IMG/VR virus record: IMGVR_UViG_3300005337_000019
Location: 1 to 64,000 of that record
Source: a virus
Strand: one strand, 5' to 3'
Length of the DNA: 64,000 nucleotides
Numbering within the stretch: position 1 is the first letter of the stretch; every line of letters starts with the position of its first letter. Below the pieces are notes generated by a model that was not told the origin of the DNA, made no database searches, and saw only the letters and a list, made by a program, of their open reading frames with translations. Below are positions 39,345 to 46,526 of the stretch, in pieces. Position numbers and translations under genes: made by a program.

Positions 39345-39651
39345 TCCGCAACGGCTGCGCGAGCTCATCGAGCACGTGCGCAAGCGGGCCTTCGAACGCA
39401 TCGGTATCGATTTCGAGATCACCGACGCCCGCTACGGCGAACTACGTGCGCGATGCCGGGAGCGCCGCGGGACCTACATCGGTTACCGCGGGCACGGAGA
39501 GATATGGCACCTCACCGTCTGGCGTGGCGTCGTGCTCTACGTCATCTACAAGCGCCGCGAGGACGAGCTCGTGACGGTTGTCAGCGAGACCATGTTTCAG
39601 GAAAACTGGGTGGCAACGTATCCCGGCGGCAAGGTCCGCCGCCGGCGATGA
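39301..39651 (+). CDS. hypothetical protein, 116 aa
   Basis: Starts within the last 44 bases of the previous gene; GGAG lies about ten bases upstream. Helix ELIEHVRKRAFERIGIDFEI, then a beta part (TYIGYRGHGEIWHLTVWRGV, VVLYVIYKRREDELVTVVSE). The basic end is Gly/Arg-rich. No family recognised. Confidence 0.6.
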   Translation: MASRSQPQAKAREIDPQRLRELIEHVRKRAFERIGIDFEITDARYGELRARCRERRGTYIGYRGHGEIWHLTVWRGVVLYVIYKRREDELVTVVSETMFQENWVATYPGGKVRRRR

Positions 39652-39664
39652 AGGGAGATCGTCC

Positions 39665-40156
39665 ATGAGCCTCATTCCGCTTTCCGATCCGGACATCGCC
39701 GTCATTCGGCGTCAGTACATCAAGGATCTTTACGTCCCGCCGGTGCCGAACGTGTCGGTCGCCGAGGCGTTGTCGCACTACAACGCCGCGAACCGGAAAA
39801 ACTTCATCAGCGACGACGACCTCAAGGCGAAGGCGGTCAATGTCGGGCGGGCGTACCGCGAGGAAATCGGCGGCGTGTACGACGAGGAGATGGGCAAGCA
39901 ACTCGTCGGAGGCGCCGACGAAACCACCGCAGATACCGAAGCGATGGGGATGCAGAAAGACGCGTTCTTTCGTCTCATCCGCGCGAGCGTCCTCGAGGAC
40001 ATGATGATCGATCCCGGCTTCTGCGGATCGATCACCGACAACGACCAGCGCAGCGCGCTCTTCAAGACGTGGAAAGAGCAGATTCTCAAGGACCGGCAGT
40101 TCACGAAAAATCGCACGACGGCGCCGTTCCGGTCGATTGCGCTCGAGAGGTACTGA
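39665..40156 (+). CDS. head-tail connector-region protein, 163 aa
   Basis: ATG 39665 behind GGGAGAT. Mostly helical: PDIAVIRRQYIKDLYVPPVP, SVAEALSHYNAANRKNFISD, and a C-terminal helix LFKTWKEQILKDRQF. Position between coat and tail-completion genes suggests a connector or head-completion factor, but no signature was seen. Confidence 0.55.
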   Translation: MSLIPLSDPDIAVIRRQYIKDLYVPPVPNVSVAEALSHYNAANRKNFISDDDLKAKAVNVGRAYREEIGGVYDEEMGKQLVGGADETTADTEAMGMQKDAFFRLIRASVLEDMMIDPGFCGSITDNDQRSALFKTWKEQILKDRQFTKNRTTAPFRSIALERY

Positions 40157-40158
40157 GC

Positions 40159-40491
40159 ATGTTCGCACACGTCATGGGTGTCACCGAGGGACCCGAAGAA
40201 GAGATTCTTTCGGTCACGCTGGTGCATGAAGTGCCGCGCAAACCGACGCGAACGGAGCGAGTTGTCGATCGACTTCTGTTCTGGCGGCCGACGCCGCGGC
40301 GCTTCGACCGCATCGAGTTGCACTTTCCGCATGTGGCCATGGCAAAGCTCGCGTATGGCGTCGCGGTCGATGGCACGATCACCTCGACGATGACCTTTAC
40401 CGCCACAGCGGACGAGAAGGTCAAAGCGCGTCTCCTACATCCGCCTGAGTCGTACGCCACTGTCGATCTGAAATCGTTTCTACGGAGCTGA
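40159..40491 (+). CDS. hypothetical connector-region protein, 110 aa
   Basis: Starts three bases after the previous stop. Beta-rich (EEEILSVTLVHEVPRKPT, FDRIELHFPHVAMAKLAY, TITSTMTFTATADEKVK). A small beta barrel of this size between coat and tail genes could be a head-completion or stopper protein; inference from place only. Confidence 0.5.
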   Translation: MFAHVMGVTEGPEEEILSVTLVHEVPRKPTRTERVVDRLLFWRPTPRRFDRIELHFPHVAMAKLAYGVAVDGTITSTMTFTATADEKVKARLLHPPESYATVDLKSFLRS

Positions 40492-40499
40492 CACACGCC

Positions 40500-40967
40500 A
40501 TGGCGCTCGGATTCGGAGGCAGCACCACGGGAAACGCAAGCATGGCGCTCACCGCGCTCGTGCAGCGCCTTTCCAACACGCGGCCGCTGGTCGAAAAGAT
40601 GACCGAGCGGTCCGCGGCGTCGCAGCAAAAAAACATCGACGAATCGCACTCGCCTGCTGGCGATGCGTACCCGCCGCTCGCCGACTCGACCAAGGCCGGG
40701 CGCGGGTTCGGGCATCCATACGGCGACCTCCCGCTCAAAGACTCGGGCGACATGTACGGATCGATCCAAGCTCACGCGGAGCTGCAGAGCGAGACGAGCG
40801 GATGGGCCGGTCCCGATGAGATGGTCGCGCCGTACTTTGCATATCAGAACCAGGGCGCGCCGCGCGCCGGCATTCCAGTTCGTCAATTCATCGGCATCTC
40901 GGCGGACGACACGACCGGATGGCAGGATGATGTTCACCAGTTCGCCGCGCACGCGGTAGGAGGTTGA
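40500..40967 (+). CDS. virion-morphogenesis / tail-completion protein (Mu gpG-like)
   Basis: ATG 40500. The C-terminal stretch PRAGIPVRQFIGISADD is the signature of the phage virion morphogenesis family (Mu gpG, HK97 gp10 relatives), and the N terminus RLSNTRPLVEKMTERSA fits its first helix. The middle (PPLADSTKAGRGFG, PLKDSGDMYGSIQ) also matches (P-L-x-x-T...LxxTGxLxxS). It completes the head-tail junction. Length 155 residues is normal. Confidence 0.8.
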   Translation: MALGFGGSTTGNASMALTALVQRLSNTRPLVEKMTERSAASQQKNIDESHSPAGDAYPPLADSTKAGRGFGHPYGDLPLKDSGDMYGSIQAHAELQSETSGWAGPDEMVAPYFAYQNQGAPRAGIPVRQFIGISADDTTGWQDDVHQFAAHAVGG

Positions 40968-40969
40968 TC

Positions 40970-41482
40970 GTGCCCACATACCCGACGCCGAATCCGGAAG
41001 TGACGATCGTCAAGAACGGACTGCTCGCGCTTCTTCGCAACATCGCGTACCTCGACCCGACGCACGGCGGCACGCTGGAGGCGGTCAACGATCCGAAGCT
41101 CGTGCTCGAGTGGAAGAGCTACACGCCGCCGACGATGGTGCTGGCGTTCGCCGGCGCCGTGCTTCGCGGGGACCCGACGACAAAGGCGCAGGATGCGGGC
41201 GTTTTCGAGGAGTGGTGGCACTGGTCGATATTCGTCATCGCCGGCAACTACGACATCACCGGTGCCGGCGTAGGCGATCTGTATCCTGGCGATCCCGGCG
41301 TCGAGGCCATGATCAGCGACGTGCGCGCGGCGACGTACGGGCGCACGGTGCTGCTGACGCCGCACATCGTCAAGGCGTTCCCCGCAAGCCCGTCGATCGC
41401 GCCCATGCCGCTCGATCGAGAGCGGGTGGTCTACCGCCTGGGCCTGCGCACGAATTGGCTCGTGAACACGCCGATTCCATGA
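40970..41482 (+). CDS. tail terminator-like protein, 170 aa
   Basis: GTG start at 40970 with GTAGGAGG upstream. It directly follows the gpG-like gene and precedes the tail genes, the usual place of a tail terminator/Gp37-like protein. The sequence is alpha/beta (VTIVKNGLLALLRNIAY, WHWSIFVIAGNYDITG, VEAMISDVRAATYGRTVLL), consistent with such folds. Assignment is mainly positional. Confidence 0.55.
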   Translation: MPTYPTPNPEVTIVKNGLLALLRNIAYLDPTHGGTLEAVNDPKLVLEWKSYTPPTMVLAFAGAVLRGDPTTKAQDAGVFEEWWHWSIFVIAGNYDITGAGVGDLYPGDPGVEAMISDVRAATYGRTVLLTPHIVKAFPASPSIAPMPLDRERVVYRLGLRTNWLVNTPIP

Positions 41483-41742
41483 GCGGGCCGACGATCCGCG
41501 ATTATCTCGACCACTTCATCGGTCGCACGGTCGTCGACATCACCTCGCATGATCCCGGCGTCGACGATCCCGAGACGGCGCACATCACGCTCATGTTCGA
41601 CGATGGATCGCACATCAAGATTCCGCTCGGCGAGAGCGGGTTGCCGTGGGGCGTCACGAACGATTGCCTCGATCATGCCGGCTGCATCGCCGGCGAGGAC
41701 CGTCCGCCCGATCCCGCGCTCCTCATTCGGGGCACGCCGTGA
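41479..41742 (+). CDS. small hypothetical protein, 87 aa
   Basis: ATGA overlap at 41479. IRDYLDHFIGRTVVDITSHD then ETAHITLMFDDGSHIKIPLG looks like a single alpha/beta unit that occurs in small uncharacterised phage proteins. The end CLDHAGCIAGEDRPPD is acidic. GTGA overlap with the next gene. Confidence 0.6.
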   Translation: MSGPTIRDYLDHFIGRTVVDITSHDPGVDDPETAHITLMFDDGSHIKIPLGESGLPWGVTNDCLDHAGCIAGEDRPPDPALLIRGTP

Positions 41743-41969
41743 CGCACTCCCTCATCACGCACGAGCGGACGCCGTTCATCCTGGCCGATACGTGGTGCGG
41801 GCCGCGGTTCCTCGGCCGCCGGCGGTGCTTCGCGTGTGGAGCTCGAGCACGGCGACGGCGCCGCGTCACGCTAATGCTCGTGAATCTCGCGACGCTGGAC
41901 GTAGCACCCCCGTACATTCAGCCGCGGCGCTGGCCCGTCTGCTGGCGCTGCGCGCGCGAGCTGCGGTAG
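41739..41969 (+). CDS. small zinc-type protein, 76 aa
   Basis: GTG 41739 overlaps the upstream TGA. CFACGARARRRRRVT and CWRCARELR give two CxxC pairs of one zinc ribbon. It is the last gene of the rightward block. A 205-base interval follows, with a short inverted repeat at its start (ATCAC...GTGAT) and no gene. Confidence 0.6.
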   Translation: MTHSLITHERTPFILADTWCGPRFLGRRRCFACGARARRRRRVTLMLVNLATLDVAPPYIQPRRWPVCWRCARELR

Positions 41970-42173
41970 GATCACCCGGCCCGGTGTGATGCTTCTCCGC
42001 GTGGCCATCGCAAGGTGGACCGTTTCGCGGGAGCACACCGGCGCTCTCTGCGCGCTGTGAATAATCCGGCGCATAAAATGCGCGCGAAAAGACAAAGTGC
42101 CAAGCATCAGACGTGGTAACCCATTGAGATGCAGCGGTTTCAGCGTATACCGGCCACGTCGATCTGCAGTGAA

Positions 42174-42416
42174 TCAATCCTCGACGGGCGTCGCCGATGC
42201 CTCGAGAGGCAGCATTCCGGTCTGCGGCGGCGGTGCCGCGGTGACATCCTCGACGTAGAGCTCAGGATTCGCGCAGTTGCGGTGACGCACGCGGGCGCCA
42301 TCGAAAAACCACTTATCATGTCGGCGGATGGGCTGTTCGCATGCGTAGCAGATGCGCACGGCCTTTCCAACAGGCCAGGGCTGATGACAGGTCGGGCAGC
42401 GGCGCGGTTCGCTCAT
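42174..42416 (-). CDS. small zinc-ribbon protein, 80 aa
   Basis: ATG 42416 is three bases after the upstream stop. CPTCHQPWPVG, then CYACEQPIRRHDKW and RHRNC, make two CxxC pairs and a His/Cys, like LIM or prokaryotic zinc ribbons. The tail is disordered. It is the third gene of the leftward early operon controlled at 42958-42987. Confidence 0.65.
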   Translation of the reverse strand: MSEPRRCPTCHQPWPVGKAVRICYACEQPIRRHDKWFFDGARVRHRNCANPELYVEDVTAAPPPQTGMLPLEASATPVED

Positions 42417-42418
42417 GA

Positions 42419-42601
42419 TCAGAACCACGGCAGCGACGAAGACACCGAGTAGACCTTCCCGCAGAAACACTGCGCCGTCATTTTGCCCACGCGACCGACG
42501 CGCACGGTGATAACGCGCTTGCAGCGCGCGCAGCGAAATGACTTCTCGTCGTGGGGCTCGTCGACCGGAGGCTCATCGACGGTGCGGGTCGGCGCGCTCA
42601 T
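42419..42601 (-). CDS. small zinc-ribbon protein, 60 aa
   Basis: ATGA overlap with the upstream gene. CARCKRVITVRVGRVGKM then CFCGKVYSV is a compact C-x2-C...C-x-C ribbon of the type found in many phage-encoded small proteins. The N terminus is acidic and disordered. Second gene of the operon. Confidence 0.65.
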   Translation of the reverse strand: MSAPTRTVDEPPVDEPHDEKSFRCARCKRVITVRVGRVGKMTAQCFCGKVYSVSSSLPWF

Positions 42602-42951
42602 TCGGCACCACGCACCACATCAATGATGGTTTCTGAGCGCCATTCCGACGTGCCGACCTTGCCGCTGTTACGGCGGAACGTGACCTCGTGGTGTCGCGCC
42701 GTCGTGCGCGCACCGCGAGACACGCTGACGATCGTGCGTTTCGTGGACGGCAGGTAGTCTCCAGGGCAAAGGTCGGCAACGCGAACGCTGATCGTGCGCG
42801 CGCGCATCGCATTGCGCGTCTGCGCTTCGGCGGCCACGCGCTCTGCGGTCTCACGAGTGTTGAATGGCCCGTAGGTTGCGCCGGCGAGCAGGATGGTGAT
42901 GCCGTAACGGGTTTCGGTGTATTGCGGCGTGTTGTCGTTCGTCGTTTCCAT
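42598..42951 (-). CDS. leaderless early protein, 117 aa
   Basis: ATG 42951 is 6 bases after the TACATT -10. METTND repeats the regulon start pattern. A short domain (TRYGITILLAGATYGPFNTR, ETAERVAAEAQTR) is followed by beta-rich sequence (ISVRVADLCPGDYLPSTKR, HHEVTFRRNSGK). Its last bases overlap the next gene. Not recognised. Confidence 0.7.
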   Translation of the reverse strand: METTNDNTPQYTETRYGITILLAGATYGPFNTRETAERVAAEAQTRNAMRARTISVRVADLCPGDYLPSTKRTIVSVSRGARTTARHHEVTFRRNSGKVGTSEWRSETIIDVVRGAE

Positions 42952-42957
42952 GCTCAC

Positions 42958-42987
42958 AATGTAATGCTTACCGGTGAGCATTGTCAA
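42958..42987 (-). promoter_or_regulatory. early regulon promoter 6 with palindromic operator
   Basis: Minus strand TTGACA (42982-42987), 18-base spacer ATGCTCACCGGTAAGCAT, TACATT (42958-42963), GTGAGC, ATG 42951. It has the full symmetric operator; the spacer is one base longer than in the other copies. Confidence 0.9.
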
Positions 42988-43003
42988 GGGCGTGGTGTAG
43001 AAT
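42985..43003 (+). promoter_or_regulatory. class II promoter, divergent from early promoter 6
   Basis: AAGGGCGTGGTG joined to TAGAAT (42998-43003), 70 bases before ATG 43073. Its -35 region lies on the palindromic operator of the leftward promoter, so one repressor could control both directions. Confidence 0.5.
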
Positions 43004-43072
43004 CTTTGCCAGTCGAGTCGAGACCACGCAGCACCTGCAGCACCACGTCACGTCAAGTACAGGAGGGAAGTC

Positions 43073-43675
43073 ATGGATAACACAGGACAGTCCGGCGATC
43101 AGACGCCGGCGACGACCGCCAACAACAGCAGCGGCGGTTCGGTCACATTCACCATTCCCGGCGCCGTCCAAACCGGCGCGCCCAACGCGATCGCCGCGGG
43201 AAACCCCGGCAGCAGCAGCACTACGAGCGGCGCGCCGTCACGCGTCGTGCCGGCTGATTTCAGCACATATCAAGCGCGCGTTTTTGCGATCCGCGAGTTG
43301 CGCGATTTCGTGCAGCACCTTGTCGGCGACATGCTGACGATCATCGATGCTTCGGTGATCAACCCGCAGCAAAATCGCGCGTTGAAATCACTGTTCAAGC
43401 GCGCTGCGTGGGACGATCACTACACAAAGGCGCTGGAGTGGGCGGAGCGACAGATCGAGGTCGAGTATCGCGCGCTGGCCGCGTGGGATGAGTATCGCAA
43501 CAGCCAGCGGGCGGCCACGAGCGCGAGCGAAGGCCCGTTCCCCGTCGCGCCGCAAACGTGGAAGGATGTCGACGAGTACCTGCGCCGCGCTCCGCTCGAT
43601 ACCTTCAACGTCTTCCCATTCAGCCGCACGCCAGGCCAGGAGCCCGTCGACGAGCGCGCAGCCGATCCTCGCTGA
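43073..43675 (+). CDS. hypothetical protein, 200 aa
   Basis: A purine-rich AGGAGGG precedes ATG 43073. The first ~60 residues are Gly/Ser/Thr/Asn-rich and low in complexity. A helical domain follows (YQARVFAIRELRDFVQHLVG, LKSLFKRAAWDDHYTKAL, ERQIEVEYRALAAWDEY). It is a single-gene unit between a class II promoter and a terminator. No family recognised. Confidence 0.7.
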   Translation: MDNTGQSGDQTPATTANNSSGGSVTFTIPGAVQTGAPNAIAAGNPGSSSTTSGAPSRVVPADFSTYQARVFAIRELRDFVQHLVGDMLTIIDASVINPQQNRALKSLFKRAAWDDHYTKALEWAERQIEVEYRALAAWDEYRNSQRAATSASEGPFPVAPQTWKDVDEYLRRAPLDTFNVFPFSRTPGQEPVDERAADPR

Positions 43676-43710
43676 GTCACATACCCGTCACATAAAAACG
43701 ACTCGACTAC

Positions 43711-43743
43711 AGGGCGCGGCGCGGAGCCGCGCCCTTCTCCTTT
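43711..43743. terminator. terminator between convergent genes
   Basis: GGGCGCGGC (43712-43720) pairs perfectly with GCCGCGCCC (43726-43734), then TTCTCCTTT. It serves the rightward gene ending at 43675 and probably the leftward gene ending at 43743. Confidence 0.85.
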
Positions 43744-44108
43744 CAACGAGTTACGCCGTCGTCGACCGTCGTCAGGTCCTGCCACGGGATCGACCAGAGC
43801 TCCGAAAACTCATAGCGAACGTGTGCCGCTTCGGCTTCGGCGTCGAAGCACTCCGGGCACACGCTTCGATTGTCGCAGCCATCGCCGAGCACCGCACGCC
43901 AGACCTCGCGCGCCACACGAAATCCGATCGTGCATCGCCGGTCGCACAACGCGCAAGTTGTCGTGATCGGGGCGGGAAGCGATGAGCACGTGCGATCCGA
44001 TCCGAGCAGGATCATGTCGAGACGGCGCTCCATCTCGGCGTCGAATGGCTCGAGGAAGCCGGCGATCGCGTACAGCATGGAAGAGAGGCGGGTTCGGATG
44101 TTCTTCAT
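43743..44108 (-). CDS. zinc-type protein, 121 aa
   Basis: Start taken at 44108 (MKNIRTRLSS); no strong ribosome site is visible. The N-terminal helix is hydrophobic (MLYAIAGFLEPF); CALCDRRCTIGF, then CDNRSVCPECFDAEAE, provide CxxC pairs for one zinc ribbon. It lies alone on the minus strand, just beyond the parS-like site. Function unknown. Confidence 0.6.
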   Translation of the reverse strand: MKNIRTRLSSMLYAIAGFLEPFDAEMERRLDMILLGSDRTCSSLPAPITTTCALCDRRCTIGFRVAREVWRAVLGDGCDNRSVCPECFDAEAEAAHVRYEFSELWSIPWQDLTTVDDGVTR

Positions 44109-44197
44109 GCCATCTGAAGACACGAACCCGCGAAGAAGGTGGCGAGGCGCGCGTCTCATACCAATTTCGTGAGCTCGCGAAAATGGTCCGAGGCGAA

Positions 44198-44213
44198 CGT
44201 TCCACGTGGAACA
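44198..44213. other. parS-like ParB-binding site
   Basis: CGTTCCACGTGGAACA: the inner 14 bases form a perfect palindrome identical to the core of chromosomal parS sites (TGTTCCACGTGGAACA-type). No parA or parB gene is in the window, so host ParB or a phage gene outside it would be the partner. Confidence 0.6.
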
Positions 44214-44225
44214 CGCATCGGAAAG

Positions 44226-44292
44226 AACCCGATAACAATGGCATTCTTATCGGGTGGTCATCATGTTGACCACAAAGTCAACTTATTGACCA
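44226..44292. repeat. hairpin plus TTGACCA repeat cluster
   Basis: ACCCGATAA and TTATCGGGT form a 9-bp inverted repeat around an 11-base loop at about 44227-44255. Next come TGGTCA (44255-44260), TTGACCA (44266-44272), GTCAA (44277-44281) and TTGACCA (44286-44292); the two direct copies are exactly 20 bp apart and the others are inverted. The segment is AT-rich for this genome. It may be an operator or origin-like array beside the parS-like site. Confidence 0.45.
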
Positions 44293-44318
44293 TTTCGGCG
44301 CGGATGTAAAGCGTCTCT

Positions 44319-44534
44319 TTACGTCTTTACATTCCGCCTTGCCTGAACCGCATCGACATACGCCGCCGGCGCGCCGCTCAGCCAGCACCACGGCCTCGTC
44401 CACGTGTCTGTATGGTTCGTCGTCTTGTGCATCGGAAGGTGCGCCGATGGCAGCAGTCGCCGTCCGCACGCCGGGCAAGGCGTCCTGCGTGAGCGCGCTG
44501 CCGCGCGTCGTCTTCGCTGTTGCCGCCGGCCCAT
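44319..44534 (-). CDS. small zinc-type early protein, 71 aa
   Basis: ATG 44534 lies 12 bases after TACAAT (44547-44552) on the minus strand. A basic start (MGRRQQRRRRAAARSRR) leads to CPACGRRLLPSAHLPMHKT, a CxxC plus two His finger, then WTRPWCWLSGAPAAYVD. It resembles other small finger proteins of this genome, which favours it over a larger overlapping frame on the same strand. Its promoter overlaps the late promoter for the tail operon. Confidence 0.5.
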   Translation of the reverse strand: MGRRQQRRRRAAARSRRTPCPACGRRLLPSAHLPMHKTTNHTDTWTRPWCWLSGAPAAYVDAVQARRNVKT

Positions 44535-44546
44535 GGTGTTGATCGC

Positions 44547-44552
44547 ATTGTA
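44547..44552 (-). promoter_or_regulatory. -10 of leftward promoter overlapping the late promoter
   Basis: TCGCTACAATGCG on the minus strand; TACAAT at 44547-44552 with GTGACT 16 bases upstream (44569-44574), which lies on the late motif. Confidence 0.4.
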
Positions 44553-44560
44553 GCGACGGC

Positions 44561-44593
44561 ACTTGCGAAGTCACCCCGCCTTTGTGCCACTCT
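44561..44593 (+). promoter_or_regulatory. late promoter motif, copy 3 (tail operon)
   Basis: ACTTGCGAAGTC, 8 bases, TTTGTGCCACTCT. It lies 160 bases before the tail tube gene and should drive the tail genes from 44754 to 63172. Confidence 0.8.
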
Positions 44594-44753
44594 GATCGCG
44601 TCATTCGACGCTTCTGAACCTGACGGCAGGGCCGCTCCGGTTCACTGGGGGGCGTTGGAAAGTAACCGCCGAGAACCTTTCTGCATGGGGGTGCAGATCG
44701 GAACGAAGCGGCAAAACGGTCCAACAACTCATTTTCAGTGAAGGAGTCGCGCC

Positions 44754-46037
44754 ATGCTTCCTCCGGTCGCACAGGGAACCAGTGAGTCCCTGACCCTCGG
44801 CTTCGAAAACGGCTTCAAGACCATGCCCAACTCGCCGGTTCCCGGCGACAAGGTGCCGGTCACGAACCCGAATATTCGTCCCGAGCGAAACAAGTTCACC
44901 TCCAACGCGCTGACCGGCTCTCCCGAGCCGCGTCCTGTCATCTTCGGCAAGATCGGCGTGTCCGGTTCGTTCGGTCTCGAGTGCAACCCCGCTTCCCTCA
45001 TGCCCGTGTGCAAGGGGCTCTTCGGCGGGACGCGCACGAGCGGCGTCGCCGGCGTCTACGCCATCGAGTACTACCTCTCGACGATGCTGCCGATGTTCGT
45101 GCAGCAGAACCACACCGACATCAATCAGTTTCTCCTCTGGAACGGCATCTTCCTCGGCTCGACCACGTGGACGTTCGGCAGCGAAGGTCTGATGGAGGCC
45201 ACCGTCAACGTGATGGGCGCGAAGGAAACCGTTTTCTCCGCGAACCAGGTCGACGGCACGATCACCGACCGCACCGGTTACGAGCCGTTCTCGTACCTCG
45301 CCGTCGTCGTCAAGAAAGCCGGCACCATCCTCGGCTACTCGCAGAGCGTCGAAATCACCATCGACCGCAAGCTCGGCAAGGCGATGGCCCAGGACCAGAC
45401 GAACGAAGTCGCGCTCGTCTATTCGGAAGTCGCCGAGATCAGCGGCAAGATGACGGCGCTCTTCCCGGACGCCACGTTCCTCAACCTCGCGCTGGCCGGC
45501 AGCGAGACGAGCCTCGAGATTTTCCTCCCCTCGGTGAACGGCTACGGCATGTTCGTCGAGCTGCCGACCGTGAAGTTCCGCCCGCCCGCGGTCGTGACCA
45601 ACGGCACCGGCGTCGTCACCCAGGAGCTCGAGTTCGACGCGTACGGCAAGTCCGGCGTCAGCAAGCTCCCCGGCCGCGTGCGCTCGTCGTACTTCACCAC
45701 CGCGACGCTGCCGACTCTCGACACGCTGACCCTCGTCATCGCCGTCGACGGCGGCGCCGATCAGACCGTGACGTTTGCCGCGCCGGCGGACCTCGCCGCA
45801 GTCGTGACGCAGATCAACGCCGGAACGACCGGCCTGACCGCGAGCCTCGACAAGAACAACGACGACACCACCGGCGGCGTGATCCGCATCGAATCGGACA
45901 CGAAGGGAACCGGCTCTTCGATCCTGGTCAAGTCCGCGTCGACCGCCGACGTGCTGCTCGGCATCGACAACGCGACGCACTCCGGTCTCGACGGCAAATC
46001 GATCCTCGTCACTCTTCTCACGCCGCTCGCGGCGTAA
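44754..46037 (+). CDS. tail tube protein
   Basis: GAAGGAG precedes ATG 44754. The protein is 427 residues: a tube fold (VIFGKIGVSGSFGLECN, FQ-type strands, AVVVKKAGTILGYSQS, VEITIDRKLGKAMAQDQ) followed by an extra domain of about 120 residues (TLDTLTLVIAVDGGADQTVT, DTKGTGSSILVKSASTAD). The extra domain probably projects from the tube as an Ig-like or flagellin-like decoration. First gene of the tail operon and followed by the frameshifted chaperone, as tail tube genes are. Confidence 0.75.
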   Translation: MLPPVAQGTSESLTLGFENGFKTMPNSPVPGDKVPVTNPNIRPERNKFTSNALTGSPEPRPVIFGKIGVSGSFGLECNPASLMPVCKGLFGGTRTSGVAGVYAIEYYLSTMLPMFVQQNHTDINQFLLWNGIFLGSTTWTFGSEGLMEATVNVMGAKETVFSANQVDGTITDRTGYEPFSYLAVVVKKAGTILGYSQSVEITIDRKLGKAMAQDQTNEVALVYSEVAEISGKMTALFPDATFLNLALAGSETSLEIFLPSVNGYGMFVELPTVKFRPPAVVTNGTGVVTQELEFDAYGKSGVSKLPGRVRSSYFTTATLPTLDTLTLVIAVDGGADQTVTFAAPADLAAVVTQINAGTTGLTASLDKNNDDTTGGVIRIESDTKGTGSSILVKSASTADVLLGIDNATHSGLDGKSILVTLLTPLAA

Positions 46038-46106
46038 GGCGCCCCCGCGGGCGGCGCTCATGACGCCGCCCGCAAAAATTCAACAGAAGGAGCTGAACGA
46101 ACCACC

Positions 46107-46526
46107 ATGGAAGTCACCAAAGCAATCCGCAGCACGCCCGGCCGCACGCGCACCGTCTATCCGCTCTCCGATCCCGCGAAGATCGCCGAGAAGTATCTCG
46201 ATCCGAACTTCGCCGTGACCACGAAGGAGGAGAGCAACATCGCCTCCGCGCGCCGGTGGGACAAGTTCAAGTGGGACCCGTCGAACAAGAAGGACCCCCA
46301 CTATTCCGAGAAGGCCATGAAGGTCGGCGAAGCGGCCGTCGAGGAGTTGCTCGTCGAAGTCGTCGGGCTGACCAACAACGGCGAGCCGATCGACCTCGAG
46401 ACGATCAAGCGCGACAGACTCCTCACCAACATTTCGGTCTACACGACCGACGACGAAGTGAAGTCGCTCTGGACGCTGACGCAGGATGCGATCGACGAGC
46501 AGAAGAAGGAAGAAGCGGGAAACTAG
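46107..46526 (+). CDS. tail assembly chaperone, short product (gpG analogue)
   Basis: GAAGGAG precedes ATG 46107. The 139-residue product is charged and helical (PAKIAEKYLDPNFAV, HYSEKAMKVGEAAVEELLVE). It ends within a few bases of the slippery sequence GGGAAAC. It lies between the tail tube and tape measure genes, the place of lambda gene G. It should coat the tape measure during tail assembly and be absent from the virion. Confidence 0.8.
   Translation: MEVTKAIRSTPGRTRTVYPLSDPAKIAEKYLDPNFAVTTKEESNIASARRWDKFKWDPSNKKDPHYSEKAMKVGEAAVEELLVEVVGLTNNGEPIDLETIKRDRLLTNISVYTTDDEVKSLWTLTQDAIDEQKKEEAGN

Noticed and set aside
42060-42090. CATAAAATGCGCG as a further class II promoter
   Set aside because: The -10 is fair but the TTCGTCAT element is missing and no gene follows on the plus strand.
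44278-44772. Minus-strand 164-codon frame covering the tail promoter
   Set aside because: It would run through the late promoter and ribosome site; the shorter 71-codon frame within 44319-44534, with a -10 and zinc finger, is a better gene.
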